From Methylorubrum aminovorans (GTDB taxonomy: Bacteria > Pseudomonadota > Alphaproteobacteria > Rhizobiales > Beijerinckiaceae), in contig NZ_BPRC01000019.1 in NCBI RefSeq assembly GCF_022179725.1, positions 1-64,000 of the forward strand: a stretch of DNA of 64,000 nt. The letters run 5' to 3'. The notes beneath the pieces are model-generated. The model had not been told where the DNA came from. It saw nothing but the letters and a program-made list of their open reading frames with translations, and did no database searches. Positions 52,014 to 61,045 of the stretch are shown in pieces. Position 1 is the first letter of the stretch. Each line of letters starts with the position of its first letter. The translations under genes were made by a program, and so were the position numbers.

Positions 52014-53146
52014 CACTGCACCACGAGCTCCGCCTGGAGGGCGCCGGCGGTCTTCACCGCTTGCAGGATCGCGATGATGTCGGTGGGCTTCAGCCCGACC
52101 TGATTGAGGCCGCGCACCAGCGTCTGCAGATCGGAGCCGCCGAGGATCGCGAGCTTGCCGCGCTCCTCCCGCGCCGTCACCTCGGTGCGCGGCACGACGA
52201 CGGTCTGGCCGTTGGAGAAGGGCTCGGGCTGCGACACTTCCGGCGCTTCGGTGACGCGCACGGTGAGGTTGCCGTGCGTCACGGCGACCGTGGAGATCGT
52301 CACATTGCGCCCGATCACCACCGTGCCGGTGCGCTGGTCGACGACGACGCGGGCCGGGGTGTCGGGCTGGATCGTCAGGTCGCCGATCTGCGCCACGAGC
52401 CGGGTCTGGGCCATCTGGCGGGAGCGCAACACCACGACGGCGCGCTGGTCGCGGGCACTAGCGATGCGCCGGCCGAAGGCGCTCATCGACCACGCGTTGA
52501 TCGCGTCCGAGATCTGGGTCGCGGTCTTGAAGTCGGGGTTCTTCAGCTCGAACACGAGTTCGGGCAGATCGCGGAAGGTGCCGGGCACCTCGCGCTCGAT
52601 CAACGCGCCGTTGGGGATGCGGCCGGCCGTCGGCACGCCCTGCGTCAGCTGTTCGGCCTGCCCCTGCACCGAGAAGCCGGAAACCGCAAGCGGCCCTTGC
52701 GCCGCGGCGTAGACGAGGCCGTCGCCGCCGGTGAGCGGCGTCATCAGCAGCGTGCCGCCGCGCAGCGAGGTGGCATCGCCCATGGAGGTCACGGTGACGT
52801 CGATGCGCGAGCCGGTGCCGGTATAGGGCGGCAGGTCGGCGGTCACCATCACGGCGGCGATGTTGCGGGTGCGCAGGCGCGCGTCGCGCACGTTGATGCC
52901 GAGCCGGTCCAGCAGCGATTGCAGCGACTGCTCGGTGAACTGCGCGTTGCGCAAGGTGTCGCCGGTGCCCTGCAGGCCGGTGACGAGGCCGTAGCCGAAG
53001 ATCTGGTTGTCGCGCACGCCCTTGAGCGTGGCGATGTCCTTGATGCGGGTGCCGGCGGCGAAGACCGGGCCGGTCATGACGGCGAAGCCCAGGCCGGTGA
53101 GCAGGCCGAGCAGAACCGCGAGAAACAGACGGCGGAGGGGGGTCAT
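52013..53146 (-). CDS. flgI: Flagellar P-ring protein FlgI
   Basis: 377 aa with a signal peptide (LRRLFLAVLLGLLTGLGFAV). Core blocks are IKDIATLKGVRDNQIFGYGL, VTGLQGTGDTLRNAQFTEQS, GINVRDARLRTRNIAAVMVT, ILQAVKTAGALQAELVVQ and DLQTLVRGLNQVGLKPTDII. It forms the ring in the peptidoglycan layer. It overlaps flgA by 4 bp and motE by one base. Confidence 0.96.
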   Translation of the reverse strand: MTPLRRLFLAVLLGLLTGLGFAVMTGPVFAAGTRIKDIATLKGVRDNQIFGYGLVTGLQGTGDTLRNAQFTEQSLQSLLDRLGINVRDARLRTRNIAAVMVTADLPPYTGTGSRIDVTVTSMGDATSLRGGTLLMTPLTGGDGLVYAAAQGPLAVSGFSVQGQAEQLTQGVPTAGRIPNGALIEREVPGTFRDLPELVFELKNPDFKTATQISDAINAWSMSAFGRRIASARDQRAVVVLRSRQMAQTRLVAQIGDLTIQPDTPARVVVDQRTGTVVIGRNVTISTVAVTHGNLTVRVTEAPEVSQPEPFSNGQTVVVPRTEVTAREERGKLAILGGSDLQTLVRGLNQVGLKPTDIIAILQAVKTAGALQAELVVQ

Positions 53147-53634
53147 TGCGCGCCGATCCGGATGCGGCCGTCGGCCATCACCGTGCCGAGGATGATGCGG
53201 TTGGTGTCGGTGTTTCGCACGCGGATCGTCTCGCCGAGCCCGCCGTTCTGAAGCGGCGCGCCGATGGCGGTGATGACGAGGCCGTTCTCCTCGAAGATCA
53301 TCTGCGTCGGGGCACCCCGGCTGACGAGGCGAGGGTCGTCCACGGCGTTGACCGGCACCGGTTCGCCCGGCAGCAGCATCCGCCGGGCGGTGCGGCCGGC
53401 GATCGCGGCGGAGGCGTCGATGACGGCCGTGCGCGCCCGATAGGTCGCGGGATAGGCCTGCATCCGCAGCATCGATTCCTTGATCGTGTCGCCGGGATAG
53501 ATCGTGACCGTGGGCACCGGCAGCATGAGCTCGGCACTTGCCATGCCCTCGGCGGCGCGCGCCGGTGCGGCGAGGACCGGGCCGGCAGCGAGGGCGGCGA
53601 GCACGAGGCCGCGGACGAAGGTCTTGCGGGGCAT
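53143..53634 (-). CDS. flgA: P-ring assembly chaperone FlgA
   Basis: 163 aa with a signal peptide (GLVLAALAAGPVLAAPARAA) and a SAF/FlgA domain (VTIYPGDTIKESMLRMQAYP, AIAGRTARRMLLPGEPVPVN, LGETIRVRNTDTNRIILGTV). It helps FlgI assemble in the periplasm. It lies 57 bp after flgG and overlaps flgI. Confidence 0.92.
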   Translation of the reverse strand: MPRKTFVRGLVLAALAAGPVLAAPARAAEGMASAELMLPVPTVTIYPGDTIKESMLRMQAYPATYRARTAVIDASAAIAGRTARRMLLPGEPVPVNAVDDPRLVSRGAPTQMIFEENGLVITAIGAPLQNGGLGETIRVRNTDTNRIILGTVMADGRIRIGAQ

Positions 53635-53691
53635 GGGAGATCGCGCCGGAGGAGGGGAAGGGGAGGGACGCCGCGGAGGATGCGGCGGGCG

Positions 53692-54480
53692 CTAGCGGAT
53701 GCCCTTGGAGACGGTGCCGGCCATCTCGTCGGCGGCCTGGATCACCTTCGAGTTCATCTCGAACGCGCGCTGGGCCGTGATCAGGCTGGTGATCTCCTTG
53801 ACCGGATCGACGTTCGAGCCTTCGAGGTAGCCCTGCTGCAGCCGGCCGTAGCTGACGTCGCCGGGATTGCCGACGACCGGCGCGCCGGAGGCCGGGGTCT
53901 CGCGATAGAGGCCGTTGCCGAGCGGCTCGAGGCCGGATTCGTTGGCGAAGTTGACGAGGGTGAGCTGGCCGATATTCTGCGGCGCCACCTGCCCGTCGAT
54001 CTTGGCGAAGACCTGACCCGATTCGTTGACCGTCACCTGAGTAGTGTTGGCCGGAATCAGGATCGCCGGATCGACGGCGTAGCCTTCCATGGTCACGAGC
54101 TGGCCGGCATTGTTCTTGTTGAACGAGCCGGCGCGGGTATAGTTGATCTCGCCGGCCGGGCTGGTGATCTGGAAGTAGCCGCGCCCGTTCACCGCCAGAT
54201 CGAGCTGGTTGCCGGTATTGGCGAGCGACCCCTGCCGGTGCAGGTTGCGGATCGCGGCGGCGCGCACGCCGAGGCCGAGCATCGCGCCCTCCGGCACCGC
54301 TTCCTGACCCGCCTGGTTCGGCACGCCCTGCTGCCGCTCGGCCTGATAGAGCAGGTCGGTGAACTCGGCCCGCGCGCCCTTGAACCCGGTGGTGTTCAGG
54401 TTGGCGATGTTGTTGGCGATGACTTCGAGGTTGAGCTGCTGGGCGGACATGCCCGTGGCGGCGATGGCGAGCGCGCGCAT
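53692..54480 (-). CDS. flgG: Flagellar distal rod protein FlgG
   Basis: 262 aa. The N-terminal rod motif [20 protein letters not shown] continues [20 protein letters not shown]. The middle has [20 protein letters not shown]. The C-terminal helix is [20 protein letters not shown], then [13 protein letters not shown]. It makes the distal rod. It stands between fliE (25 bp) and flgA. flgF is not in the window. Confidence 0.96.
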   Translation of the reverse strand: MRALAIAATGMSAQQLNLEVIANNIANLNTTGFKGARAEFTDLLYQAERQQGVPNQAGQEAVPEGAMLGLGVRAAAIRNLHRQGSLANTGNQLDLAVNGRGYFQITSPAGEINYTRAGSFNKNNAGQLVTMEGYAVDPAILIPANTTQVTVNESGQVFAKIDGQVAPQNIGQLTLVNFANESGLEPLGNGLYRETPASGAPVVGNPGDVSYGRLQQGYLEGSNVDPVKEITSLITAQRAFEMNSKVIQAADEMAGTVSKGIR

Positions 54481-54505
54481 GGCGAGGATTCCTTGAGGTG
54501 ACCGA

Positions 54506-54859
54506 TCAGATCGGCATGCGGCTGAGTTCGAGGTAGGCGGCGACGACCTTGTCGCGGATCGCCACCACGGTCTGGAGGCTCTGCTCGGCGGACATCACCG
54601 CCTCGACCACCTGCTGCGCGGTCGCCTTGCCCTGGATGCCGGAGATCGCCGTCGCCTCGCCGGTGCGGATGGCGTCGCGGGCGCTGGCCGCCACCTGGGC
54701 CATCACGTCGCCGAAATCGGTGGGCGCCGTGGCGGCGGGCCCGGCGATGCCTGAAACGGCGGCGGGGCTGAACGCGGCCTTCTGGGTCGGCGCCGTCTCG
54801 GCGAACGAGGTGCCGGCGATCTTGTCGAAGGCCGAGAGGGAGGAAAGAGCTTCGATCAT
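54506..54859 (-). CDS. fliE: Flagellar hook-basal body protein FliE
   Basis: 117 aa, helical: [40 protein letters not shown] and [20 protein letters not shown] then YLELSRMPI, the standard FliE end. It joins the MS ring to the rod. It lies 11 bp after flgC. Confidence 0.94.
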   Translation of the reverse strand: MIEALSSLSAFDKIAGTSFAETAPTQKAAFSPAAVSGIAGPAATAPTDFGDVMAQVAASARDAIRTGEATAISGIQGKATAQQVVEAVMSAEQSLQTVVAIRDKVVAAYLELSRMPI

Positions 54860-54870
54860 CGCGGGCGGTC

Positions 54871-55287
54871 TCAGGACTTCAGGAGATCGATGACGCTGGC
54901 GACCATGGCCCGGGCCTGCTTGATGACCTGGAGGTTCGCCTCGTAGGAGCGGTTGGCCTCGCGCATGTCCGCCATCTCGACGAGCATGTTCACGTTGGGC
55001 AGCTTGACTTTGCCGCTCTCGTCCGCCGCCGGGTTGGCCGGGTCGTGCTCGGTGCGGAACGGGGCGGTGTCGGTGCCGATCTCGCGCAGGCGCACCGAGG
55101 CGAGCCCCGCCGCCCGGTCGAGTTCGGCCCGGAAGGTCACCGTCTTGCGGGCGTAGGGGTCGGCGCCCGGCGTCGAACCGGTCGATTGCGCGTTGGCGAG
55201 GTTCTCCGAGACGACCCGCATGCGCAGCGATTGCGCTTCGAGGCCGGCGCTGGCGAGCCGCGAGGCGGAGAGCAGGGGATCGATCAT
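54871..55287 (-). CDS. flgC: Flagellar proximal rod protein FlgC
   Basis: 138 aa from the ATG at 55287. The rod start [20 protein letters not shown] continues [20 protein letters not shown] with the typical DPYARK. The end is [20 protein letters not shown] then VIKQARAMV. It overlaps flgB by 4 bp. Confidence 0.95.
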   Translation of the reverse strand: MIDPLLSASRLASAGLEAQSLRMRVVSENLANAQSTGSTPGADPYARKTVTFRAELDRAAGLASVRLREIGTDTAPFRTEHDPANPAADESGKVKLPNVNMLVEMADMREANRSYEANLQVIKQARAMVASVIDLLKS

Positions 55288-55673
55288 GATCCGCTCCGCA
55301 CCGCGGCCATCAGCATGCGGTGGAACGACTTCACCACCGCCGTGTCGAGGTTGTGCTCGCGGGAGACCGTGCCGGCCTTGAGCATTTCCTGCTCCAGGCT
55401 GACCGCGCTCGACGATTCGAGCACTTCCCAGTTCCCCGTGGACGCGCCCTCGCGCACGGGGATGCGGTTGCCCTGCGCCTCGAGATGGGCGCCGCTCGTG
55501 GCGGACATTTCGAGGCCGGTCCGCGCCAGAACCTGGGCGAAGGGGACCACGTCCCGCGCCTTGTAGCCGGGAGTGTTCGCGTTCGCGACGTTGCCGGCGA
55601 TGGTGGCCTGCCGCGTCGCGAGGTAGCGCGCATGCTGCGAGGCGAGGTCGAACAGGTGGACGCCGGTTGTCAT
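55284..55673 (-). CDS. flgB: Flagellar proximal rod protein FlgB
   Basis: 129 aa from the ATG at 55673 ([20 protein letters not shown]). Rod-family motif [20 protein letters not shown] with DVVPFAQVL, and C-terminal [20 protein letters not shown]. It is first in the ten-gene flgB-to-fliP unit, so the main promoter should lie in the 158 bp upstream. Confidence 0.94.
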   Translation of the reverse strand: MTTGVHLFDLASQHARYLATRQATIAGNVANANTPGYKARDVVPFAQVLARTGLEMSATSGAHLEAQGNRIPVREGASTGNWEVLESSSAVSLEQEMLKAGTVSREHNLDTAVVKSFHRMLMAAVRSGS

Positions 55674-55774
55674 GGCAACGCCCCCATCCCAAGGGCTTCC
55701 GGAGAAACACGGGACGCGGGGCGTGCCCGGATGGTGGACCCTGCGTCGGATGGGAGGTTTAGGTAGGCAATCTT

Positions 55775-55793
55775 GCACGAGGCTGGCTCGTGC
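55775..55793. promoter_or_regulatory. Inverted repeat in the flgB/heparinase divergent region
   Basis: GCACGAG-GCTGG-CTCGTGC is a perfect 7-bp dyad, 102 bp before flgB (minus) and 39 bp before the heparinase-like gene (plus). It could be an operator for either. It does not have the -24/-12 spacing of a sigma-54 promoter. Confidence 0.45.
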
Positions 55794-55831
55794 CTTGACA
55801 GGGACGCCCCTCGCGGTAGCGCCTGCGGGTG

Positions 55832-58492
55832 ATGGACCAGATCGATGAGCGGGCCGGTGCGGCGGCCTCCGAAGCGGATGACGGCGCCGAGGGCGCGACC
55901 CTGCTTCTGTCGGCCCCCGCCCGCTATGCCGGGGGCGCCGGGCCGGGGGGAGGCGACGGGCTCCACCGGATCGCCCCCAACAACCGCTTCTCGCGGGTGG
56001 GATTGAGTTTTTCCGATCTCTCCCCCGGCACCTGGGCCTGCCTGCAATTCGGTCTCGCCTTCGAGAACGGCGAGGCGGCGGCTTTTGCCGTCGATGCCGT
56101 CGCCGCCGGCTTCGATTTCCTGGCAGCGGACGGTTCCAGCCTCGACCTCGACCACGTTCCGGGTCTCGCCCGCAGCCTGCTCGACCCGCAGGTCGCCTGG
56201 ATCCCGGGACCGGCGCTCGTCGAGGCCAGACCGTTCCGCATCGCCTTCCGCGTGCCCGATCAGGCGAGCGGCGTCAGCGTCACCCTGCGTTCCTGGAAGA
56301 ACAGCCGCGACGTCGTCCTCGCCGAACCGGTGCTGCGTCCCGGTCCGCCCGATCAGGGGCCGGGACCGCGTCAGCGCCCGCTGGCCGGCGACGGGATGAA
56401 GCTGTCCTACGCCCTGGCCGAGGAGATCGCCCTGGTGCTGCGCGGGCAGATCTACGCCGCACGCGCCGACGAGCATGCCGCCCGCGTGCGGCTCCTCTAC
56501 CGGGACCGGGCGGGCACGGAGATCACGCCGCCCTATGCCGACGCGATCTCCGTGCCGGGGCTCGGTGCGGTCATCAATCTCTCGGCCCAGCCGCAGGCCC
56601 GCCGCTTCACCCTGGCCCTGCGCCCGCCGCCCGGTGCCGTCGCGGTCGAGCTGGATTTCGGCGTCTGGGAAGACGCACCGGACGCGGCCGATGTCGAGTT
56701 GATCGGCCTGCTCGAACTGGCGCTCGAGGACGCGTTTCGCCTCGAGAGCCTGTGCGACGACGACCTTCTCGACGCGCCGGCCTTCCTCGCCCGCCTCGCC
56801 GACCGGCTCGGCCTGCCCGAGGGGGTGCCCGCCGCGTGGCTGGCGGGGTCCGGGGCCGAGGCTGCGCCGATCCTCGCCCGAGCCCGCGCGCTGCGCGACG
56901 GACCGGACCGGAGCGTACGCCTTGAGGGCGACGGGGTGATCCTGAGCCTTGCCGGCCTGCCCGACTGGACTTTGCCCGCGGCCCCGGATTGGAGCGAGGA
57001 CCCGTTCCGCTCGGTGGCGTGGCGCCTCGCTTACCAATCTCTAGCTTGGCTGCTGCCGCTCGCCGCGCTTGCCGGAGGCGGGCTGCGCGCCCGCAGTCTC
57101 GCCGCCGCTTGGTCGCGCGCCAATCCCTGGGGTCAGCCGGCGGACGGGTTGAGCCTGCACCCGGCAGCGCTCGCGCCCCGCGGCGGCGTGCTCGCGCGCC
57201 TGATCGCGAAGGGGGACGAGCCCGCCCGCGCCGAGATTGCGGCGGAGGCCGCGCGGCATGGCTTCGCGCTGGCCGAGATCGTTGGGCAGAACACCCTGGC
57301 CCGTGCCCTGCACGGTCTTCAGGCGGCGGCTGCCCTTCTCGCGCTCGGCCGGGCGCTCCCCGGTTTCGCCTTCGCCGCGCATTGGGACACGCTCGCCCGC
57401 GACAGCCTCACCCACGGCTTCGATGCGCTCCTTCCCGAGGACGGGTCCTTCGCCGAAGCCTCACCGGTGCGGCGCCTCGACCTTCTGAGCCACGGGCAGG
57501 CGATCGCCGCGGCGCTGGGCGAGACCGAGCCCGGCCCGACGATCCGCCGCCGCGTCGAGGCGGCGCTCCCTGGGTTGGCCGGGCTGCTCGATCCGGGCAG
57601 GCGGCTGCCGCCCTTCGGCGACGCACCCGCCGGCCTCGACCATGCCGCCTGGATCGCCCGGCTGACAGCGCAGGACCGCGATCTCGTGGCGGAGCGCGAC
57701 GCGGCCCCGGTTCCGCAGGGCCGCACCGCCGGTATGCTCGCCTTGCGCCACGACGGGCCGGAGCGCGGCTGGGGCCATTTCGCCCTCACTTACGCGGCGC
57801 AATCGCCGCACGGGCACCGCGACTGCACCTCCTTCACCTTCGCCACCGGGGCGCGGCGCTGGATCGTGGAGGGCGGGGGCGCCGAGGGCGTCGAGGTCGG
57901 CCCGGCGCGCCACCACCTGCTCTCGGCCCGCGCCCACAACGTCGCCGTTCCGGATGGGTGCGAGACGGTGGCCGGTTCAGGCGTTCTGACGGAGCCTCTG
58001 GCGCTCGACGGGGCAGAAGCCCTGCGGCTCGCCACCACGGTGCACGGGCCCGATTACGCCCATGCCCGTCTCTTCGTCGTGCTCGACGACCTGAGCGGGA
58101 TGGCGGTGATCGACCGCTTCGCGCGGCCCGGCCGGCCCCTCTCGTTCGAGGGCCGGTTGCATCTTGCCCCCGACACGCTCGTCGCCCTCGCGGGCCCTCG
58201 CCGAGCGCTGGCACAAGGGGAGGAGCGGCGCCTCGACATTTTCGCCGTGCCGCTGAAGGGCCAGCCGGCGGGGATGGAGGCCGCCATCGGCCGGAACGAC
58301 CGGCCTGGCGCGATGCAGGGCTTTTGCGCGACGGGAACGGGCGGGCTGAGGCCGGCGCCGGTGCTGCGCTACGCTTTCACCGGCCGCGACACCGTCTGCG
58401 GCGGTGTCGTCCTCGCCGCGGATGCGGTGGCGGAGCAGCGGCTCGTGCGGCTGCTCGCCGAGGATGCGGTCAGACGACTGGTGGAAATATGA
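55832..58492 (+). CDS. Heparinase II/III-like protein
   Basis: 886 aa from the ATG at 55832 (a GTG lies one codon before), no signal peptide. Residues 1-300 form beta-rich domains of unknown type. Residues 340-620 look like an alpha-toroid (SLAWLLPLAALAGGGLRARS, LARALHGLQAAAALLALGRA). Residues 640-880 are a heparinase II/III-like beta-sandwich with SPHGHRDCTSFTFATGARRW then IVEGGG. The family degrades uronic-acid polysaccharides, and related proteins sit in exopolysaccharide loci. The tripartite size is unusual. A cytoplasmic or non-classical location is implied. Divergent from flgB. Confidence 0.7.
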   Translation: MDQIDERAGAAASEADDGAEGATLLLSAPARYAGGAGPGGGDGLHRIAPNNRFSRVGLSFSDLSPGTWACLQFGLAFENGEAAAFAVDAVAAGFDFLAADGSSLDLDHVPGLARSLLDPQVAWIPGPALVEARPFRIAFRVPDQASGVSVTLRSWKNSRDVVLAEPVLRPGPPDQGPGPRQRPLAGDGMKLSYALAEEIALVLRGQIYAARADEHAARVRLLYRDRAGTEITPPYADAISVPGLGAVINLSAQPQARRFTLALRPPPGAVAVELDFGVWEDAPDAADVELIGLLELALEDAFRLESLCDDDLLDAPAFLARLADRLGLPEGVPAAWLAGSGAEAAPILARARALRDGPDRSVRLEGDGVILSLAGLPDWTLPAAPDWSEDPFRSVAWRLAYQSLAWLLPLAALAGGGLRARSLAAAWSRANPWGQPADGLSLHPAALAPRGGVLARLIAKGDEPARAEIAAEAARHGFALAEIVGQNTLARALHGLQAAAALLALGRALPGFAFAAHWDTLARDSLTHGFDALLPEDGSFAEASPVRRLDLLSHGQAIAAALGETEPGPTIRRRVEAALPGLAGLLDPGRRLPPFGDAPAGLDHAAWIARLTAQDRDLVAERDAAPVPQGRTAGMLALRHDGPERGWGHFALTYAAQSPHGHRDCTSFTFATGARRWIVEGGGAEGVEVGPARHHLLSARAHNVAVPDGCETVAGSGVLTEPLALDGAEALRLATTVHGPDYAHARLFVVLDDLSGMAVIDRFARPGRPLSFEGRLHLAPDTLVALAGPRRALAQGEERRLDIFAVPLKGQPAGMEAAIGRNDRPGAMQGFCATGTGGLRPAPVLRYAFTGRDTVCGGVVLAADAVAEQRLVRLLAEDAVRRLVEI

Positions 58493-58514
58493 GTGCCGGC
58501 TGATGAGCCGGCAC
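58493..58514 (+). terminator. Hairpin after the heparinase-like gene
   Basis: GTGCCGGCT-GATG-AGCCGGCAC, a perfect 9-bp stem directly after the stop codon and before the convergent small membrane-protein gene. No T tract follows. Confidence 0.55.
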
Positions 58515-58523
58515 GAAGGAGGT

Positions 58524-58898
58524 TCAGAACCCCACGCTGATGACGGCGACCGCGCGGTCAATCGACAGGTAGAACACGCCGAAGGCCACCATCGCCGCGG
58601 CGGCGAATTCAAGCGTCTGGTTCGGCAAGGTCTGGAAGCGGCGCATGGTCTCGCGGCCGAAATAGGCCGAGGCCCAGGCCAGCGTCAGCACGGCCGGCAT
58701 CACGAACAGGTAGGAGAGCGTGCTCTCGATCCGCACCGGGTCGGTCGGGTCGATCAGCGCGCGGATGTTGCGAACCCACGGCGCCGAGGCGGCCGCGTAG
58801 AACGTCGTCAGCCACGCGAGGCTGACCGCCACGCCGAGGTGGAAGGTGAACAGGCGATGCAGGCGCGAGAATTCGTCGCGCGCGTCGTCGAGCGTCAT
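58524..58898 (-). CDS. Small membrane protein of unknown function
   Basis: 124 aa from the ATG at 58898 (MTLDDARDEFSRLHRLFTFH). Three hydrophobic helices: LGVAVSLAWLTTFYAAASAP, YLFVMPAVLTLAWASAYFGR and TLEFAAAAMVAFGVFYLSID. I do not recognise a family. It follows carA by 130 bp on the same strand, with a hairpin between. Confidence 0.6.
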   Translation of the reverse strand: MTLDDARDEFSRLHRLFTFHLGVAVSLAWLTTFYAAASAPWVRNIRALIDPTDPVRIESTLSYLFVMPAVLTLAWASAYFGRETMRRFQTLPNQTLEFAAAAMVAFGVFYLSIDRAVAVISVGF

Positions 58899-58997
58899 CC
58901 GGCAAGCCCCCAATCGTACCGGCCGCTGATTCTTGTCCGATCCGGCCATGAATCGGGAGATGCGGGGCAAGATGGGGTTTTTTGTGACGAGGCCGGG

Positions 58998-59020
58998 AAC
59001 GGCGGCGCTGGGCCGCCGTT
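58998..59020 (-). terminator. Hairpin after carA
   Basis: AACGGCGGC-GCTGG-GCCGCCGTT, a perfect 9-bp stem, 9 bp after the carA stop on the minus strand. No T tract follows. Confidence 0.5.
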
Positions 59021-59028
59021 ATAGCCAG

Positions 59029-60279
59029 TTACGCCGCGGTCTGGGGCCGGTTCTCGCGCATCAGCTTCACGAAGCGCTCGAACAGGTAATGGCTGTCGCG
59101 CGGACCCGGAGAGGCCTCCGGGTGGTGCTGCACCGAGAAGGCCGGGCGGTCGGTGAGCGAAAGCCCGCAATTCGAGCCGTCGAACAGCGAGACGTGAGTC
59201 TCGACCGCCGTCTCGGGCAGGCTTTTCGGATCCACCGCGAAGCCGTGGTTCATCGAGACGATCTCGACCTTGCCGGTGGTGTGATCCTTCACCGGGTGGT
59301 TCGCGCCGTGATGGCCCTGGCCCATCTTCACCGTGCGCCCGCCAAGCGCGAGGCCCATGAGCTGGTGGCCGAGGCAGATGCCGAAGGTCGGCACCCGCTC
59401 GTCGAGCAGCTTGCGGATCACCGGCACGGCGTATTCGCCGGTGGCGGCCGGGTCGCCGGGGCCGTTGGAGAGGAACACGCCATCGGGCTTCAGGGCCAGG
59501 ATGTCCTCGGCCTTGGTGGTGGCCGGCACCACGGTGACGTCGCAGCCGGCTTCCGCCAGCAGGCGCAGGATGTTGCGCTTCACCCCGTAATCGATGGCCA
59601 CGACCTTGAGGCCCTGGCCCGGCGCCCGCGAGCCGTAGCCGCCCTTCACCGCCCAGACCGTCTCGGTCCAGGCCGTGGTCTCGCGGGAGGTCACCGGCGG
59701 CACGAGGTCGAGGCCTTCCATCGGCGCGAGCGCGGCCGCGCGACGTTGAAGCGCCTCGCGGTCGAACTGTCCGTCGGGATCGTTGGCAATGACGGCGTTG
59801 GGCATGCCGCGGTCGCGGATCAGCGCGGTCAGCGCGCGGGTGTCGATGCCGGTGATGCCGACGATGCCGCGGGCCTTGAGCCAGCCGTCGAGATGCGAGG
59901 AGGAGCGCCAGTTCGAAGGCTTGGTCACCGCCGAGGCGATCACCGCGCCGCGCACGCCGGAGGCCGGCGCCGCTTCGAGACTCTCGAGATCCTCGTCGTT
60001 GGTGCCGACATTGCCGATATGCGGGAAGGTGAAGGTGACGATCTGCCCGGCATAAGAGGGGTCGGTCAGGATCTCCTGATAGCCCGTCATCGCCGTGTTG
60101 AAGCAGACCTCGCCGTCGGCGACCCCGGTCTGGCCGATGCCGAAGCCTTCGAGCACGGTGCCGTCGGCCAGCACGAGCAGGGCCGTCACCAGCGGCTCGC
60201 TCCAGGGCTCGGGGGCCTTGGGCGCCGGGTTCGTGCGCGCGGGATCGGCGCGCAGGGTCGCGGGTTCGTCTTGCAGCAT
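59029..60279 (-). CDS. carA: Carbamoyl-phosphate synthase small subunit
   Basis: 416 aa. The ATG at 60279 (MLQDEPATLRADPARTNPAP) is chosen over one 81 bp upstream. The N-terminal CPSase domain (LVLADGTVLEGFGIGQTGVA, CFNTAMTGYQEILTDPSYAG) is followed by a class I glutaminase. The catalytic Cys is in PTFGICLGHQLMGLALGGRT, with His and Glu in SVQHHPEASPGPRDS. It supplies ammonia for carbamoyl phosphate in arginine and pyrimidine synthesis. carB is not in the window. It is divergent from the YqeY-like gene, with 188 bp between. Confidence 0.96.
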   Translation of the reverse strand: MLQDEPATLRADPARTNPAPKAPEPWSEPLVTALLVLADGTVLEGFGIGQTGVADGEVCFNTAMTGYQEILTDPSYAGQIVTFTFPHIGNVGTNDEDLESLEAAPASGVRGAVIASAVTKPSNWRSSSHLDGWLKARGIVGITGIDTRALTALIRDRGMPNAVIANDPDGQFDREALQRRAAALAPMEGLDLVPPVTSRETTAWTETVWAVKGGYGSRAPGQGLKVVAIDYGVKRNILRLLAEAGCDVTVVPATTKAEDILALKPDGVFLSNGPGDPAATGEYAVPVIRKLLDERVPTFGICLGHQLMGLALGGRTVKMGQGHHGANHPVKDHTTGKVEIVSMNHGFAVDPKSLPETAVETHVSLFDGSNCGLSLTDRPAFSVQHHPEASPGPRDSHYLFERFVKLMRENRPQTAA

Positions 60280-60467
60280 GGGTCCGATCCGGCTTATGTC
60301 CGCCGCCTCGCGCGGCCGCATACTGGGCCGCGGGGCAAGGCGATATCTCGCGGGGCTCATAGCGAGCCGGCCGCGCCCGGGTCAATCTGGGCGCGGAGGC
60401 AGCCCTGCGCAAGGCCCTGGACAAGCAGGGCAGCCGCGCCGAATCATCTGACTGGAGCTCGATCACC

Positions 60468-60926
60468 ATGCTGCGCGCGCGCATCACCGCCGAGATGAAG
60501 GAAGCCATGAAGGCCGGCGAGAAGCAGAAGCTCTCGACCGTGCGCATGATCCAGGCGGCGCTCAAGGACCGCGACATCGCCGCGCGCGGCGAGGGCAGGG
60601 GCGAGACGAGCGAGGAGGAGATCCTCGCGCTGCTGCAGAAGATGATCAAGCAGCGCCAGGAGGCTGCGGGCGTCTACGAGCAGGGCGGCCGCCCCGAACT
60701 CGCCGAGAGCGAGCGCGCCGAGGCCGAGATCATCCAGACATTCCTGCCGCAGCAGCTCGACGAGGCCGAAATGCGCACGGCCATCGCCGACGCCATCGCC
60801 AAGACCGGTGCCGAGAGCCCGAAGGACATGGGCAAGGTGATCGGCGCGCTGAAGGGCAAGTATACCGGCCGCATGGATTTCGGCCGCGCGAGCGCGCTGG
60901 TGAAGGACGCGTTGGCAGCAAAATAG
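60468..60926 (+). CDS. GatB/YqeY domain protein
   Basis: 152 aa, YqeY-like: MLRARITAEMKEAMKAGEKQ, STVRMIQAALKDRDIAARGE, LLQKMIKQRQEAAGVYEQGG, IIQTFLPQQLDEAEMRTAIA and DMGKVIGALKGKYTGRMDFG. The domain is shared with the tail of GatB and is thought to bind tRNA. The role of free YqeY is not settled. It is often near carA in alphaproteobacteria. Confidence 0.9.
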   Translation: MLRARITAEMKEAMKAGEKQKLSTVRMIQAALKDRDIAARGEGRGETSEEEILALLQKMIKQRQEAAGVYEQGGRPELAESERAEAEIIQTFLPQQLDEAEMRTAIADAIAKTGAESPKDMGKVIGALKGKYTGRMDFGRASALVKDALAAK

Positions 60927-60938
60927 GCGATCGCTCCG

Positions 60939-61027
60939 TCATCACGAGGCGGAGCCGAAGTGATCCAGGGCGCGCCTCTTCAGGATAGGTCGCGCTGCTG
61001 GATCGCTTCGCTGACACTCGCGATGAC
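60939..61027. repeat. REP/BIME-like inverted repeat
   Basis: The left arm (60939-60968, GTCATCACGAGGCGGAGCCG onward) and the reverse complement of the right arm (60998-61027, GTCATCGCGAGTGTCAGCGA onward) match over about 30 bp, with a 29-bp spacer. Such CTCGCGATGAC/GAAGCGATCCAG palindromes are dispersed in alphaproteobacterial genomes. It lies between convergent genes and may act as a terminator. Confidence 0.65.
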
Positions 61028-61045
61028 GGTGGAGCTGAACCTCTC

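Noticed and set aside
51926-54501. Long plus-strand frames opposite flgI, flgA and flgG
   Set aside because: They overlap certain flagellar genes completely and have repetitive, domain-free products.
55771-55797. Possible sigma-54 promoter for flgB
   Set aside because: The GC element is not at the required 10-bp spacing from GG; the signal is better explained as an inverted repeat.
58996-59020. GGAAC-N16-CGTT pattern resembling an EcfG promoter
   Set aside because: It is part of the hairpin after carA, and no plus-strand gene follows it.
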